A DNA stretch of 27,398 nucleotides from an uncultured Eubacteriales bacterium. Lineage in GTDB: Bacteria > Bacillota > Clostridia > Oscillospirales > CAG-272. The stretch spans positions 1 to 27,398 of the forward strand of contig CAKSEI010000006.1 of the NCBI GenBank assembly GCA_934446285.1, given 5' to 3'. The position numbers and the translations under genes were made by a program. Each line of letters begins with the position of its first letter. The first letter of the stretch is position 1. Shown in pieces: positions 11,872 through 20,350 of this stretch. The notes below the pieces were generated by a model that was given only the letters and a program-made list of their open reading frames with translations, was not told the origin of the DNA and did not search any database.

Positions 11872-13011
11872 TCAGTCCTTCACAAAGCCGAAGCCGTACC
11901 GGCCCAACTGGCCGCGGTAGGGATCCACGATCTCGCGGTAGGCGGCCATGGAGTCGAGAATGTAGGAGATGTTGGGGTTCTTGGCGGCCTCTTCCTGGAG
12001 GACCTTGTTGTACTCGGTCAGAATGGCGTTCAGAGAGTCGTCGTCCATCTGGGTGACGGTGACGCCGTCCTGCTCCACCATCTTGGTGGCGATCTTGGAG
12101 TCGTTCCACATGTACTCGGCCATCTTCTCGGCGCGGGTGATGCTGGCGGCCAGCGCGATGGCGTCCTTGTATTCCTGAGGCAGCTTGTCATAGGCGTCCT
12201 TGTTGATCATGACGCCGTTGACGCCGGCGGACTGGAACCAGCAGGGCTCGCACCAGTACTTGGCGACCTCGGTGAGGGCCAGGGACTCGTCGGCATAGGG
12301 GGTGGAGAATTCGCAGGCGTCGATAACGCCGCGCTGCATGGACTCATAGATCTCGGAACCGGAGACGGCCACCACGCCGATGCCCAGGTTGCTCAGAGCG
12401 CGGCCGGGGAGCACGCTGCCCATGCGCAGCTTCATGGTCTTCAGGTCTTCCAGAGTGTTGATGGGCTTGGAGGAACGGATGCCGGACTCGGACCAGGTGC
12501 AGGCGATGGGGAAGTAGACGATGTTGTACTGGCCGTAGATATGCTGATAGACCTCGAGGCCGTCGGCCTGATTGATCCACAGGAAGTAGTCCATGCCGGT
12601 GAAGTTGTCTACGGTGGAGTTGAGCAGCTCGAAGGACGTGTCCTTGCCGGCCCAGTAAGCGGCACAGTCGCCGGCGGCCTGAACGGTGCCCTCGGAAACA
12701 TAGTCAAAGCACTGGTTGCCGGCACACAGCTCGCCCTCGCCGTAGTTGGTGATGGTAAACTTGCCGTTGGTGAGCATGCTGACCAGCTCGGCAAAGCGGG
12801 TGTCGCAGGTGAAGTGGACGTTGCCGCTGCCCCAGGTGGAGGCCATCTTCCAGGTGATGACGGGGAGATCGTCGGTGGAGTCGCCGTTGGTGCTGGTCTG
12901 AGCCTGATTCATGGCTCCGCCGCCGTTATTGCCGTTGCTGCTGCCGCAGGCGGAACAACCAAGAATAAACGCAAGAGACAGAATCAGAGCCAAAAATTTT
13001 TTCATTGTCAT
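11872..13011 (-). CDS. dctP: TRAP transporter substrate-binding lipoprotein (DctP family)
   Basis: The 379-residue protein has a lipoprotein signal (MKKFLALILSLAFILGCSAC, the cysteine becoming the lipid anchor) and a Gly/Asn/Ser-rich linker to about residue 50. A DctP fold follows, with ITWKMASTWG, NTLEDLKTMKLRMGSVLPGRALSNLGIGVVAVSGSEIYESMQRGVIDACE and the YWCEPCW segment typical of carboxylate-binding members. Lipid anchoring replaces the periplasmic form of Gram-negatives, which fits a Firmicute. ATG 13011 follows AAAGGAG; the in-frame upstream region lacks a site. The substrate cannot be read from sequence; the neighbouring operon suggests an organic acid. Confidence 0.9.
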   Translation of the reverse strand: MTMKKFLALILSLAFILGCSACGSSNGNNGGGAMNQAQTSTNGDSTDDLPVITWKMASTWGSGNVHFTCDTRFAELVSMLTNGKFTITNYGEGELCAGNQCFDYVSEGTVQAAGDCAAYWAGKDTSFELLNSTVDNFTGMDYFLWINQADGLEVYQHIYGQYNIVYFPIACTWSESGIRSSKPINTLEDLKTMKLRMGSVLPGRALSNLGIGVVAVSGSEIYESMQRGVIDACEFSTPYADESLALTEVAKYWCEPCWFQSAGVNGVMINKDAYDKLPQEYKDAIALAASITRAEKMAEYMWNDSKIATKMVEQDGVTVTQMDDDSLNAILTEYNKVLQEEAAKNPNISYILDSMAAYREIVDPYRGQLGRYGFGFVKD

Positions 13012-13123
13012 GGATAATTTCTCCTTTCTATTGCTGCGATGTTCAACTGTTGCGCGGGGTACAGGCTTGGACAGGGGACGAAGCACAAGATGGGAAGCGG
13101 GAAGCAGGGGCGGGCGCCGGGTC

Positions 13124-13155
13124 AGAGCTTTTTGACCAAAATGTTTAAAAGCTCT
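13124..13155. repeat. 9-bp inverted repeat at the dctP transcription start
   Basis: AGAGCTTTT (13124-13132) and AAAAGCTCT (13147-13155) are perfect inverted repeats around 14 bases. They abut the candidate dctP -10 element (13155-13160), so they are either an operator or the first hairpin of the leader RNA. Confidence 0.45.
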
Positions 13156-13182
13156 GTATACTGCCGGCTGGCCTTTGTCGAA
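13155..13182 (-). promoter_or_regulatory. candidate promoter of dctPQM
   Basis: On the minus strand TTCGAC (13182-13177) and TATACA (13160-13155) are 16 bases apart, between the lysR terminator and dctP. The -35 is weak, which would fit an activator-dependent promoter. The leader to ATG 13011 is about 140 bases. Confidence 0.35.
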
Positions 13183-13240
13183 AACAGACTAACAAGAAAA
13201 CGACCGCTTGTCTATTTCGGATTCGGTGAAGGAATGTTGA

Positions 13241-13295
13241 GTAAAAAGCAATGATTCCCTCCGGCTCTGAGAAAAGCCGGGGGGAATCATTGCTT
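13241..13295 (-). terminator. lysR terminator
   Basis: AAGCAATGATTCCC (13246-13259) pairs with GGGAATCATTGCTT (13282-13295), with an inner CCGGCT/AGCCGG stem. On the minus strand the stem is followed by TTTTTACTC. It begins six bases after the lysR stop and separates lysR from dctPQM. Confidence 0.85.
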
Positions 13296-13301
13296 GCGGA
13301 A

Positions 13302-14213
13302 TCAGTGTATACCCTGCTCCGGGGGAAGAGCCTGACGGCGCTCCACAAATGATTGGAACTCCTCTGCAGCAAAGGATTGAAACGAGCCTTTTTTCCAGAT
13401 CATGTAGATATTTCGCTTTGAAATGTCACCCTTCAGGTGGATGACGGACAGGTTGTTTTTGGAAATCGCATCGAATCCGATGGGGATGAGCGCGATGCCC
13501 ATGCCCTTTCGCACCATGCTGGCAACGGACCAGTCGTCGCTGAGCATCATGCTCGGCTGATAGACGTATCCGGCCTGCGCGAATACCCGCTCATAATGGG
13601 GCAGAATGCCGGACGTGCCGTCAAAGCTGATGAATTTTTCGTTGGCGATCTCGTCCAGCGTCATAAATTCCCGCCCGCTCCAGGGGTGATCCGGCGGCAC
13701 GATGAGGACGACCTCCTCTTCCATCACCTTCATAAACACGAGCGAGGCGTATTCCTCCGGATCGAAATAGTCGGAGACGAAGCCGAAATCCACCTGATTG
13801 CTCAATACAAACTGGGCGACCTGCTTGGAGTACGCGTTCAGAATGCTGATCTGGACGGTGGGGTGAAGCTGGTAGAATTCCTTCACCAGGTCGGAGCACA
13901 TCTGCGCCGCGAATACCGGGATGGAGGCGATGCGCAGCAGGCCGTGGGCGGAATTGGCCACCTTCTCCAGCTCCTTGATGCCGTCGTCAATGGTCTGGGT
14001 GGCGTGCTTGACGTAATTGAGAAACAGCTCCCCGTAATTTGTCAGGCGGACGTTTCGCCCGTTTTTCTGGAAAAGCGCCACATGCAGCTCGTCCTCAAGG
14101 CTGGCGATGGCCCGGCTCAGCGCCGAAGTGGTGATATACAGGCGCTGGGCGGCGCGTGTGAAATGCTCTTCCTCCGCGACGATCTCAAAGTATTTCAGAT
14201 ACTGCCAGTTCAT
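13302..14213 (-). CDS. LysR-type transcriptional regulator
   Basis: The 303-residue protein has the LysR N-terminal winged HTH (MNWQYLKYFEIVAEEEHFTRAAQRLYITTSALSRAIASLEDEL, residues 1-43) and a linker helix. A two-lobed effector domain follows, with HPWSGREFMTLDEIANEKFISFD and SVASMVRKGMGIALIP. ATG 14213 is preceded by GAGGTG; a longer in-frame start exists nine codons upstream but lacks a site. It is divergent from the catabolic operon and lies upstream of dctPQM, so it probably controls both in response to the transported acid or a CoA derivative of it. Confidence 0.92.
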   Translation of the reverse strand: MNWQYLKYFEIVAEEEHFTRAAQRLYITTSALSRAIASLEDELHVALFQKNGRNVRLTNYGELFLNYVKHATQTIDDGIKELEKVANSAHGLLRIASIPVFAAQMCSDLVKEFYQLHPTVQISILNAYSKQVAQFVLSNQVDFGFVSDYFDPEEYASLVFMKVMEEEVVLIVPPDHPWSGREFMTLDEIANEKFISFDGTSGILPHYERVFAQAGYVYQPSMMLSDDWSVASMVRKGMGIALIPIGFDAISKNNLSVIHLKGDISKRNIYMIWKKGSFQSFAAEEFQSFVERRQALPPEQGIH

Positions 14214-14260
14214 AGATAAACACCTCGCCCACAGTTGCAAAATTTACAGAGTAAAGCGTC

Positions 14261-14295
14261 GAAATGACAAGCCTATTGTATAAAAACGACATTTC
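14261..14295. promoter_or_regulatory. inverted repeat, candidate LysR operator
   Basis: GAAATGAC (14261-14268) and GACATTTC (14288-14295) form an inverted repeat with one mismatch, 19 bases apart, overlapping the -10 and the -10/-35 spacer of the lysR promoter. The position fits autoregulation by the LysR protein. Confidence 0.4.
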
Positions 14296-14303
14296 AAAGT
14301 CAA
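14275..14303 (-). promoter_or_regulatory. lysR promoter
   Basis: On the minus strand TTGACT (14303-14298) and TACAAT (14280-14275) are separated by 17 bases, five of six consensus matches each. Transcription would begin near 14268, some 55 bases before ATG 14213. Confidence 0.7.
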
Positions 14304-14393
14304 TGCCGACTTTTGCGCTTTACCGGGATATGGGCGCTGGCCCGGCAAAAAAACTGTTCGAATTTCGGAAAGGTTTTGTTGAACAAGGCGAAA

Positions 14394-14423
14394 TAGACAC
14401 GGGGCAGATGGGGGTGCTAATAT
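14394..14423 (+). promoter_or_regulatory. promoter of the catabolic operon
   Basis: TAGACA (14394-14399) and TAATAT (14418-14423) are 18 bases apart, with a TGC extension before the -10. This leaves an ~80-base leader before TTG 14510. The long spacer would suit activation by the divergent LysR protein. Confidence 0.5.
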
Positions 14424-14509
14424 GAAAATGCACAAAGTGGAAGGGAAGCCATGTAACTGCACACAGGAAAACCAATCAACTCAACTTCATTTTGTCAGGA
14501 GGGAGCGTT

Positions 14510-16066
14510 TTGGCTCAGGTTATCACCAGTGACGAGGCTGCAAGGCTGATCCGGGATGGCGATCACGTAGCAGTATCCAGCTTTACCGCAATTTCTATGG
14601 CCGAGGATGTTTTCGTATCCATCGGCGAGCGTTATGAAAAAGAACAGCATCCTAAGAATATTTCCATTTATCACGTCTCCGGCGTGGGAGATTACAAGCC
14701 GGGCGGCCGCGGGCTGAACCATCTGGCCCACGAGGGCCTCATCGGGCGGATCTACGGCGCCCACGCGGCCCCGTATCCCGACCTGTCTCCCATGATGGCC
14801 GACGGGCGGATCGAGACCTATATGGTGCCTCAGGGGGTCTGCTGCCACATCATGCGGGCCATGGCCGGCGGCGAGGACGGCCTGCTGACCAAGGTCGGCC
14901 TGAACACCTTCGCGGACCCGCGTCTGGACGGGTGCAAGATCAACCAGAGCTGCAAGGAAGACGTCGTGGAGCTGGTGAACGTCTGCGGCAAGGAGTTGCT
15001 TTACTACAAGGCGTTCCCCATCGACATCTGCCTGCTGAAGGCGACCTACGCGGACGAGGACGGCAACATCAGCTGTGAGAACGAGCCGCTGATTTTGGAG
15101 CAGCTGGAGGTCGCCGGTGCCACCCACCGCTGGGGCGGCAAGGTCGTGGTGCAGGTGCACAAGATCGTCAAGCGCGGCTCCCTCCACCCCAGGAAGATCA
15201 AGATTCCCTCCGTGCTGGTGGATTACATCGTGGTGGGCCGGAAGGAGAACACATACCAGACCCATTTCTTCGAGGATGAAAAGCCGGAGCTCACCGGCGA
15301 CCTGAAGGTCCCGGCGGAGGCCATCGAAGCCATGCCCTTCGGCCTGCGGAAGATCGCGGCTCGCCGCGGCGCGTTGGAGATCAAGCCCGGCACCTTTGTC
15401 AACATCGGCGGGGGCATGTCCGAGGGCGTGGCCAACGTGGCGTCGGAAGAGGGCCTTGCCGACAAGATTCTGCTGGGCGTGGAGTCTGGTCTCATCGGCG
15501 GCGTGCCCGTGGTGGGCGCCATCGGAACGGCGTACAATCCGGAGGTTGTGATCCGTCAGCCAGAGTGCTTCGACCTGTATAACGGCGGCCTGCTGGACAT
15601 CACGTTCTTGGGCAGCGCCCAGATCGACCGGGAGGGCAACGTGAACGTCACCAAGTTCAACGGCAAGGTGATCGGCCCCGGCGGATTTGTGAACATCACG
15701 CAGAACACGAAGAGCATCCGCTTTATCGGCTCCTTCACCGGCGGCAAGACGGAGATCGAATCCGGGGATGGAAAACTGAAGGTCGTCAGCGACGGCAAGT
15801 TCCTGAAGTTTGTGGATCATGTGGAGCAGGTCAGCTTCTCCGGTAAGCAGGGCGTGGCCAACGGTCAGGATGTTCTGTATATCACGGAGCGCGCCGTGTT
15901 CCGGCTGGTCGAGGGCGGCATCATGCTCATCGAGATCGCGCCCGGCGTGGATCTGGAAAAGGACATTCTGAGCAAAATGGAATTCAGGCCGATGATTGCC
16001 GATGACCTGAAGCTTATGGACGAGCGCATCTTCATCGACCAGAAGATGGATCTGCAGTTTGACTGA
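14510..16066 (+). CDS. pct: acetate/propionate CoA-transferase (Pct family)
   Basis: This 518-residue family I CoA-transferase moves CoA from acetyl-CoA, or a similar donor, to a carboxylic acid in the cytoplasm. The two fused halves (alpha-like about 1-270, beta-like about 290-518) are both complete. The catalytic glutamate that forms the thioester with CoA lies in GVESGLIGG at about residue 325, the position known for Clostridium propionicum Pct. TTG 14510 is chosen because CAGGAGGG lies six bases before it. As the first gene of the operon it is the likely activating step for the acid imported by the TRAP system. Relatives accept short-chain and hydroxy acids. Confidence 0.92.
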   Translation: MAQVITSDEAARLIRDGDHVAVSSFTAISMAEDVFVSIGERYEKEQHPKNISIYHVSGVGDYKPGGRGLNHLAHEGLIGRIYGAHAAPYPDLSPMMADGRIETYMVPQGVCCHIMRAMAGGEDGLLTKVGLNTFADPRLDGCKINQSCKEDVVELVNVCGKELLYYKAFPIDICLLKATYADEDGNISCENEPLILEQLEVAGATHRWGGKVVVQVHKIVKRGSLHPRKIKIPSVLVDYIVVGRKENTYQTHFFEDEKPELTGDLKVPAEAIEAMPFGLRKIAARRGALEIKPGTFVNIGGGMSEGVANVASEEGLADKILLGVESGLIGGVPVVGAIGTAYNPEVVIRQPECFDLYNGGLLDITFLGSAQIDREGNVNVTKFNGKVIGPGGFVNITQNTKSIRFIGSFTGGKTEIESGDGKLKVVSDGKFLKFVDHVEQVSFSGKQGVANGQDVLYITERAVFRLVEGGIMLIEIAPGVDLEKDILSKMEFRPMIADDLKLMDERIFIDQKMDLQFD

Positions 16067-16102
16067 TCCGGAGCCAAAAATGTAATAGGAGAAGTGCGTG
16101 TT

Positions 16103-16540
16103 ATGGGGAATGTCAAGACCCTGAAAATAGGCATGAAGGCGTATTTTCACAAAACCATCACTGAGTACGATGTATACACGTTTGCCGGGCTGACCGGGGA
16201 CTACAGCCGTGTGCATGTGGACAAGGAATTCGCGAAGGATTTCCGCTTCGGCCAGCAGATCGCCCATGGCCTGATCGTGGCCAGCTTCCCCTCGACCCTG
16301 ATGGGAATGGAATTGCCCGGTTCCGGTACACTTTTCCTCGATCAGACCTGTGAGTTCAGGAAGCCGACGTTTTTTGGCGACACCATTACCTGTGAGCTTG
16401 AATTTACCGGCTGCGTGGAGAAGAAAAACTGCTATATTGGTGAATTCATCGGGACCTGCACCAACCAGCGGGGTGAAGTCGTCATAAGCGGTAAATATCA
16501 TCAAATGATGTCCAAAGAATACTTTTATGTCGAGATGTGA
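16103..16540 (+). CDS. MaoC-like (R)-specific enoyl-CoA hydratase
   Basis: The 145-residue hot-dog protein has the hydratase-2 motif FAGLTGDYSRVHVD (residues 27-40), whose Asp33 and His38 match the catalytic pair that adds water to 2-enoyl-CoA. The following FGQQIAHGLIVAS is also typical. ATG 16103 is preferred over GTG 16094, which sits too close to the AGGAG site. It stands between the CoA-transferase and two acyl-CoA dehydrogenases, so it may hydrate, or in reverse dehydrate, the product of that pair. MaoC enzymes produce the (R)-isomer or accept bulky chains, distinct from the two crotonases downstream. Confidence 0.88.
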   Translation: MGNVKTLKIGMKAYFHKTITEYDVYTFAGLTGDYSRVHVDKEFAKDFRFGQQIAHGLIVASFPSTLMGMELPGSGTLFLDQTCEFRKPTFFGDTITCELEFTGCVEKKNCYIGEFIGTCTNQRGEVVISGKYHQMMSKEYFYVEM

Positions 16541-16550
16541 GGACAAAGCT

Positions 16551-17696
16551 ATGAGCCTTGATTATTCAAAGTGCCGCAGCGAGGAAGCTGCATTTTACCG
16601 GGAGTTTGCCCAGCAGGAGATCAAGCCGTACTTCCACGTGCTGGAGGAGACCGGCGGAACGCCGCCGGAGCTGCTTGAAAAGATGGCGCAGGCGGAGCTT
16701 CTGGGCATCCCCATCCCCAAGGAGTATGGCGGGCTGGGGAAGGATTACATTTCCGCCACGCTGTGCATGGAGGAGTTGTCCAAGATTAGCCCGGCCACCG
16801 CGGGCATCATCAACGTAAGCTCTGAGTTGGTCTGCGGAGCCATCGAGAAGCACGGGACCGAAGCCCAGAAGCAGAAGTACATCGTGCCGATGGCCAAGGG
16901 AAGCGTTATCGGGGCCTTTGCCCTGACGGAGCCGGGGGTCGGCTCCGATACCGCCGGCGTCCGCACCGCGGCGGTGCTGGACGGGGATCACTGGGTCCTC
17001 AACGGGACGAAATGCTTCATCACCAATGCAGAGATCGCATCCACCTTCCTGATCGCCGCGCTGACGGATATTGGGGAAGGCAAGCGGAAGATATCCATGT
17101 TTATCGTGGAGAAGGACTATCCCGGCTTCCGCATCGGCAAGCACGAGGACAAGATGGGTATCCGCTCTTCTTCTACCTGCGAGCTGATCCTGGAAAACTG
17201 CATCGTCCCGAAGGAAAACCTGCTGGGCGAGCTGGGCAAGGGCCTGAAAGTGGCGCTGGGCTGTCTGGCAGGCGGCCGTGTCATGATCGCGGCGCAGGGC
17301 CTCGGCCTTGCGCAGGGCTGCTGGGATGAGGCGGTGGCCTATCTGAAGGCTCATAAAGAGGAGACGGAGAACGCCATCAACACCCAGCGGGTGCAGTTTA
17401 AGCTGGCTGAGCTTCAGATCAGGATCGACGCAGCCCGCCTGATGGTGTACCGCGCGGCGGACCAGTGGAGCCGTGGAGAGGCGTTCGATACCGCGGCGGC
17501 TATGGCCAAGTATTATGCCACCGACGTGGCCAACGAGGTGGCCAGATCGTGCATCCAGCTGATGGGACTGGACGGAGCGGAGTTCGGCACCAGAACGGAG
17601 CAGTTCTTCCGCGACGCGAAGATCACGGAGATCTACGAGGGCACCAACGAGATCCAGCTGATGGTCGTGGCGGGGCTGCTCGGCCTGAAGGCGTAA
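16551..17696 (+). CDS. acyl-CoA dehydrogenase, catalytic subunit of a probable heteromer
   Basis: The 381-residue protein keeps the flavin-contacting TEPGVGSD (126-133), NGTKCFITN, and the catalytic base Glu363 in IYEGTNEIQ. However, the segment that normally reads QRxQFG and reaches the FAD of the neighbouring subunit is replaced by AHKEET (about 268-273), and the GGYGY motif is GLDGA (339-343). These two missing elements are present in the next gene's product, which lacks the ones kept here. ATG 16551 follows GAGGAC; the ATG at 16527 lies inside maoC without a site. It would oxidise an acyl-CoA to the 2-enoyl-CoA and pass electrons to ETF. Confidence 0.88.
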   Translation: MSLDYSKCRSEEAAFYREFAQQEIKPYFHVLEETGGTPPELLEKMAQAELLGIPIPKEYGGLGKDYISATLCMEELSKISPATAGIINVSSELVCGAIEKHGTEAQKQKYIVPMAKGSVIGAFALTEPGVGSDTAGVRTAAVLDGDHWVLNGTKCFITNAEIASTFLIAALTDIGEGKRKISMFIVEKDYPGFRIGKHEDKMGIRSSSTCELILENCIVPKENLLGELGKGLKVALGCLAGGRVMIAAQGLGLAQGCWDEAVAYLKAHKEETENAINTQRVQFKLAELQIRIDAARLMVYRAADQWSRGEAFDTAAAMAKYYATDVANEVARSCIQLMGLDGAEFGTRTEQFFRDAKITEIYEGTNEIQLMVVAGLLGLKA

Positions 17697-17706
17697 GGAG
17701 GACGGC

Positions 17707-18783
17707 ATGAAAACGAAAATGTTTGTTTTGACCGAGGACCAGCAGATGGTCCGGGAGCTTGCCGAGGGCCTTGCGCAGAGCGAGATCCGCCCCCGGGCGG
17801 AGGAAGTGGACCACGCCAGTGCCTGCCCGGCGGAAGGGGCGGCCGTTCTGGCCGAGGCGGGGCTGCTGGCCTGCACGGTGCCGGAGAAGTACGGCGGCGC
17901 CGGGCTGGACGCCTGGAGCCAGATGTGCGTTATCGAAGAGACCGCCAAGGAGTGCGCCTCCACCGCGTGGGCGGTGGCCGCGTCCAGTGTGGCGGCGGAG
18001 TGTGTTCTGGCCCACGGCGGCGAAACGCTGAAGCGGGAGATGCTTCCCGCGCTGGTCAGCGGCCAGTTTGCCGCCGTGGCGGAGACTGCCGTGCAGGCGG
18101 AGCGGGACGGAGAGGGCTGGGCCCTCAGCGGCACCGCGCGCCATGTGCTGCTGGCGGCTGAGAGCAGCTGGTATCTGGTCAGCGCCGCGGCAGACGGCGC
18201 GGTCCGGTGGTTTGCCGTCAGAGGAGACGCCGCCGGGCTGCAGGTCCGGGCCGGCGAGCCCATGCTGGGCCTGAAGGGCTGTCCCATGGGCGACCTTGTT
18301 CTGGACCGCTGCCCGGGTGAAGCGCTGGACGCAAAGGCCGACAGCAGCGTGAAGGCCGCGCTGTCTCTGGCCAGCGCCGCGGTCAGCGAAGGCGTGGCTC
18401 AGGGCGCGCTGGCCGAGGCCGTGGCCTATGTGAACCAGCGCGTCCAGTTCGGAAAGACTATCGCGCAGTTTGAAAACACCCAGCAGGTCATGGCTGAGCT
18501 GCTGGCAAAGGCTCAGGCCGCCAGGGCGCTGGTGTGGGACGCCGCTGAGGTCAAAATGTCCGGCGATGATTATGGGGTCGTCGCCGCCATGGCTAAGATC
18601 GTCGCCAGCGACGCTGCTAGCATCATTACTCGCAAGTGCATCCAGTTCATGGGCGGCTACGGCTACAGCCGCGAGTACCCCGTGGAGCGCAAGATGCGGG
18701 ACGCCAAGATGCTGGAGCTGGTGGGCGTCACCGCCGAGCAGGGGAAGGCTTCCGTGGCCGGGGCCGAGATCGTAGGAGCGTAA
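17707..18783 (+). CDS. degenerate acyl-CoA dehydrogenase, FAD-completing partner subunit
   Basis: The 358-residue protein is an acyl-CoA dehydrogenase by fold, keeping RVQFGK (245-250) and CIQFMGGYGYSREYP (311-325). The catalytic glutamate position is Gly340 (LELVGVT in place of the IYEGT pattern), the alternative helix-G position carries no glutamate, and the TEPGxGSD flavin motif is absent (AAVAETAVQAERD). Alone it should be inactive. Alongside the preceding gene, which has the complementary losses, it fits an alpha2-beta2 enzyme like the mycobacterial FadE28-FadE29 (ChsE1-ChsE2) type. AAGGAGG precedes ATG 17707, ten bases after its partner. Confidence 0.85.
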   Translation: MKTKMFVLTEDQQMVRELAEGLAQSEIRPRAEEVDHASACPAEGAAVLAEAGLLACTVPEKYGGAGLDAWSQMCVIEETAKECASTAWAVAASSVAAECVLAHGGETLKREMLPALVSGQFAAVAETAVQAERDGEGWALSGTARHVLLAAESSWYLVSAAADGAVRWFAVRGDAAGLQVRAGEPMLGLKGCPMGDLVLDRCPGEALDAKADSSVKAALSLASAAVSEGVAQGALAEAVAYVNQRVQFGKTIAQFENTQQVMAELLAKAQAARALVWDAAEVKMSGDDYGVVAAMAKIVASDAASIITRKCIQFMGGYGYSREYPVERKMRDAKMLELVGVTAEQGKASVAGAEIVGA

Positions 18784-18796
18784 AGGAGAAAAAGCA

Positions 18797-20251
18797 ATGC
18801 CTTTGATGACAAGTGAACAGTACGTAGAAAGTCTGGCGAAGATGAAGCGGAACATCTGGTTCCAGGGAAAGAAGATCGAGGATCCCATCAACGATCCCCT
18901 GCTGATCCCCTCCCGGAGATGTCTGGAGGAGACCTATGACATGGCCCTCATGCCGGAGTATGAGGATTTGATGACCGCGACCAGCCAGTTTACCGGCCAT
19001 AAGGTCAACCGGTTCAACCACATCTATAACAGCATCGAGGATCTGAACAAAAAAACCAAGATGCAGCGCCTCATGGGACGGCGCACCGGCTCCTGCTTCC
19101 AGCGGTGCGTCATTATGGATATGGCCAACGCCTTTTATCCCACCACCTATGAGATCGACGAGAAGTACGGCACCCACTATTTCGAGCGGTTCAAGGACTT
19201 CATTATCAAATGTCAGGACGAGGACCTGATCGTGGCCGGCGCCCTGACCGACCCCAAGGGTAGCCGCAGCGCGAAGATCGGCGGCGACGAGCAGGATAAG
19301 GACCTCTATCTCCACGTGGTGGAGCGCCGGGCGGACGGCGTGGTGGTCAACGGCGCCAAGTGCCACCTGACCGGCATCACCAACGCCCACGAGGTGGTGG
19401 TCCTGCCCACTCAGGCCATGCGCCCCGGGCAGGAGGATTACGCCATCGCGTTCCATGTACCGCTGGATGCCCCCGGCATTACCATGATCGTGGGCCGTCA
19501 GTCCTGCGACACCCGGAAGCTGGAGCCCGGCGCGGACATCGATCTGGGCAATGCCGCCTACGGAGGCGTGGAAGCTCTGACCATTTTTGACCACGTGTTC
19601 GTCCCCAATGAGAACATCTTTCTCAACGGCGAGGTGGACTTTGCCGGTATGCTGGTGGAGTTGTTCGCCGCCGGTCACCGCAACAGCTACGGCGGCTGCA
19701 AATCCGGCGTGGGCGACGTGGCCATCGGCGCGGCCAGCCTGATCGCCCAGTACAACGGCACGGAGACGGCCAGCCACATCAAGGACAAGCTGGTGGAGAT
19801 GACCCAGCTCAACGAGCAGCTCTACTGCGCCGGCATCGCCTCCGGCGCTGAGGGCTGGAAGACCAAGGCGGGTAGCTACATGGTGGACCTGCTGCTGGCC
19901 AATGTGTGCAAGCTGAACGTCACCCGCTATCCCTATGAGATCGTCCGCTTGATGGAGGACATCGCCGGCGGCATCATGGTCACCGCCCCCTCCGAGGCGG
20001 ATCTGAAGAGCCCCGAGGTCGGCAAGTACGTGGAGAAGTACCTGGTGGGTCACGGTGTGAACGCGGAGGACCGCCTGCGCTGCCTGCGCCTGTGCGAGAA
20101 TCTGGCGCTGGGCACCGCCGCCGTGGGCTACCGCACCGAGTCCATGCACGGTGCCGGTTCCCCTCAGGCCCAGAAGATCATGATCACCCGTCAGGGCAAC
20201 TTCGAAATGAAAAAGGAACTGGCTAAGCGGATCGCCGGCATTGCCGAGTGA
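18797..20251 (+). CDS. abfD: 4-hydroxybutyryl-CoA dehydratase / vinylacetyl-CoA isomerase
   Basis: This 484-residue flavoprotein with a [4Fe-4S] cluster uses a ketyl-radical mechanism to dehydrate 4-hydroxybutyryl-CoA to crotonyl-CoA. Similarity to the Clostridium aminobutyricum enzyme is visible along the whole chain (TYEIDQKYGT-like block, GRQSCDTRK, ADIDLGN, YPYEIVRLMEDIAGG, GYRTESMHGAGSPQAQ). The cluster ligands are present at the expected spacing: Cys100, Cys104, His294 and Cys301. Tyr298 and Lys302 near the site are also kept. The enzyme is oxygen sensitive, consistent with a strict anaerobe. A GGAG site precedes ATG 18797, 13 bases after the previous gene. Confidence 0.93.
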   Translation: MPLMTSEQYVESLAKMKRNIWFQGKKIEDPINDPLLIPSRRCLEETYDMALMPEYEDLMTATSQFTGHKVNRFNHIYNSIEDLNKKTKMQRLMGRRTGSCFQRCVIMDMANAFYPTTYEIDEKYGTHYFERFKDFIIKCQDEDLIVAGALTDPKGSRSAKIGGDEQDKDLYLHVVERRADGVVVNGAKCHLTGITNAHEVVVLPTQAMRPGQEDYAIAFHVPLDAPGITMIVGRQSCDTRKLEPGADIDLGNAAYGGVEALTIFDHVFVPNENIFLNGEVDFAGMLVELFAAGHRNSYGGCKSGVGDVAIGAASLIAQYNGTETASHIKDKLVEMTQLNEQLYCAGIASGAEGWKTKAGSYMVDLLLANVCKLNVTRYPYEIVRLMEDIAGGIMVTAPSEADLKSPEVGKYVEKYLVGHGVNAEDRLRCLRLCENLALGTAAVGYRTESMHGAGSPQAQKIMITRQGNFEMKKELAKRIAGIAE

Positions 20252-20266
20252 CCCTGATGAGAAAAT

Positions 20267-20309
20267 GCGGCAGCCCGGTTCCGGGTTTCCCGGGACCGGG
20301 GCCGGCCGC
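20267..20309 (+). promoter_or_regulatory. very stable GC hairpin between abfD and the first crotonase gene
   Basis: CCCGGTTCCGGG (20274-20285) pairs with CCCGGGACCGGG (20289-20300) around TTT, with an outer GCGGC/GCCGC. No U-run follows, so it is more likely an RNA-processing or stability element than a terminator. It splits the operon into a proximal and a distal part. Confidence 0.5.
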
Positions 20310-20350
20310 ACCATGAGTTGAAATGCTTTTTGATGAACAGGAGAATAACG

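Noticed and set aside
14214..14509. Riboswitch in the pct leader
   Set aside because: No recognisable aptamer core or terminator/antiterminator pair; the gap holds two promoters and an operator-like repeat only.
14495..16546. 683-codon open frame on the minus strand
   Set aside because: It is antisense to pct and maoC, with shadow composition.
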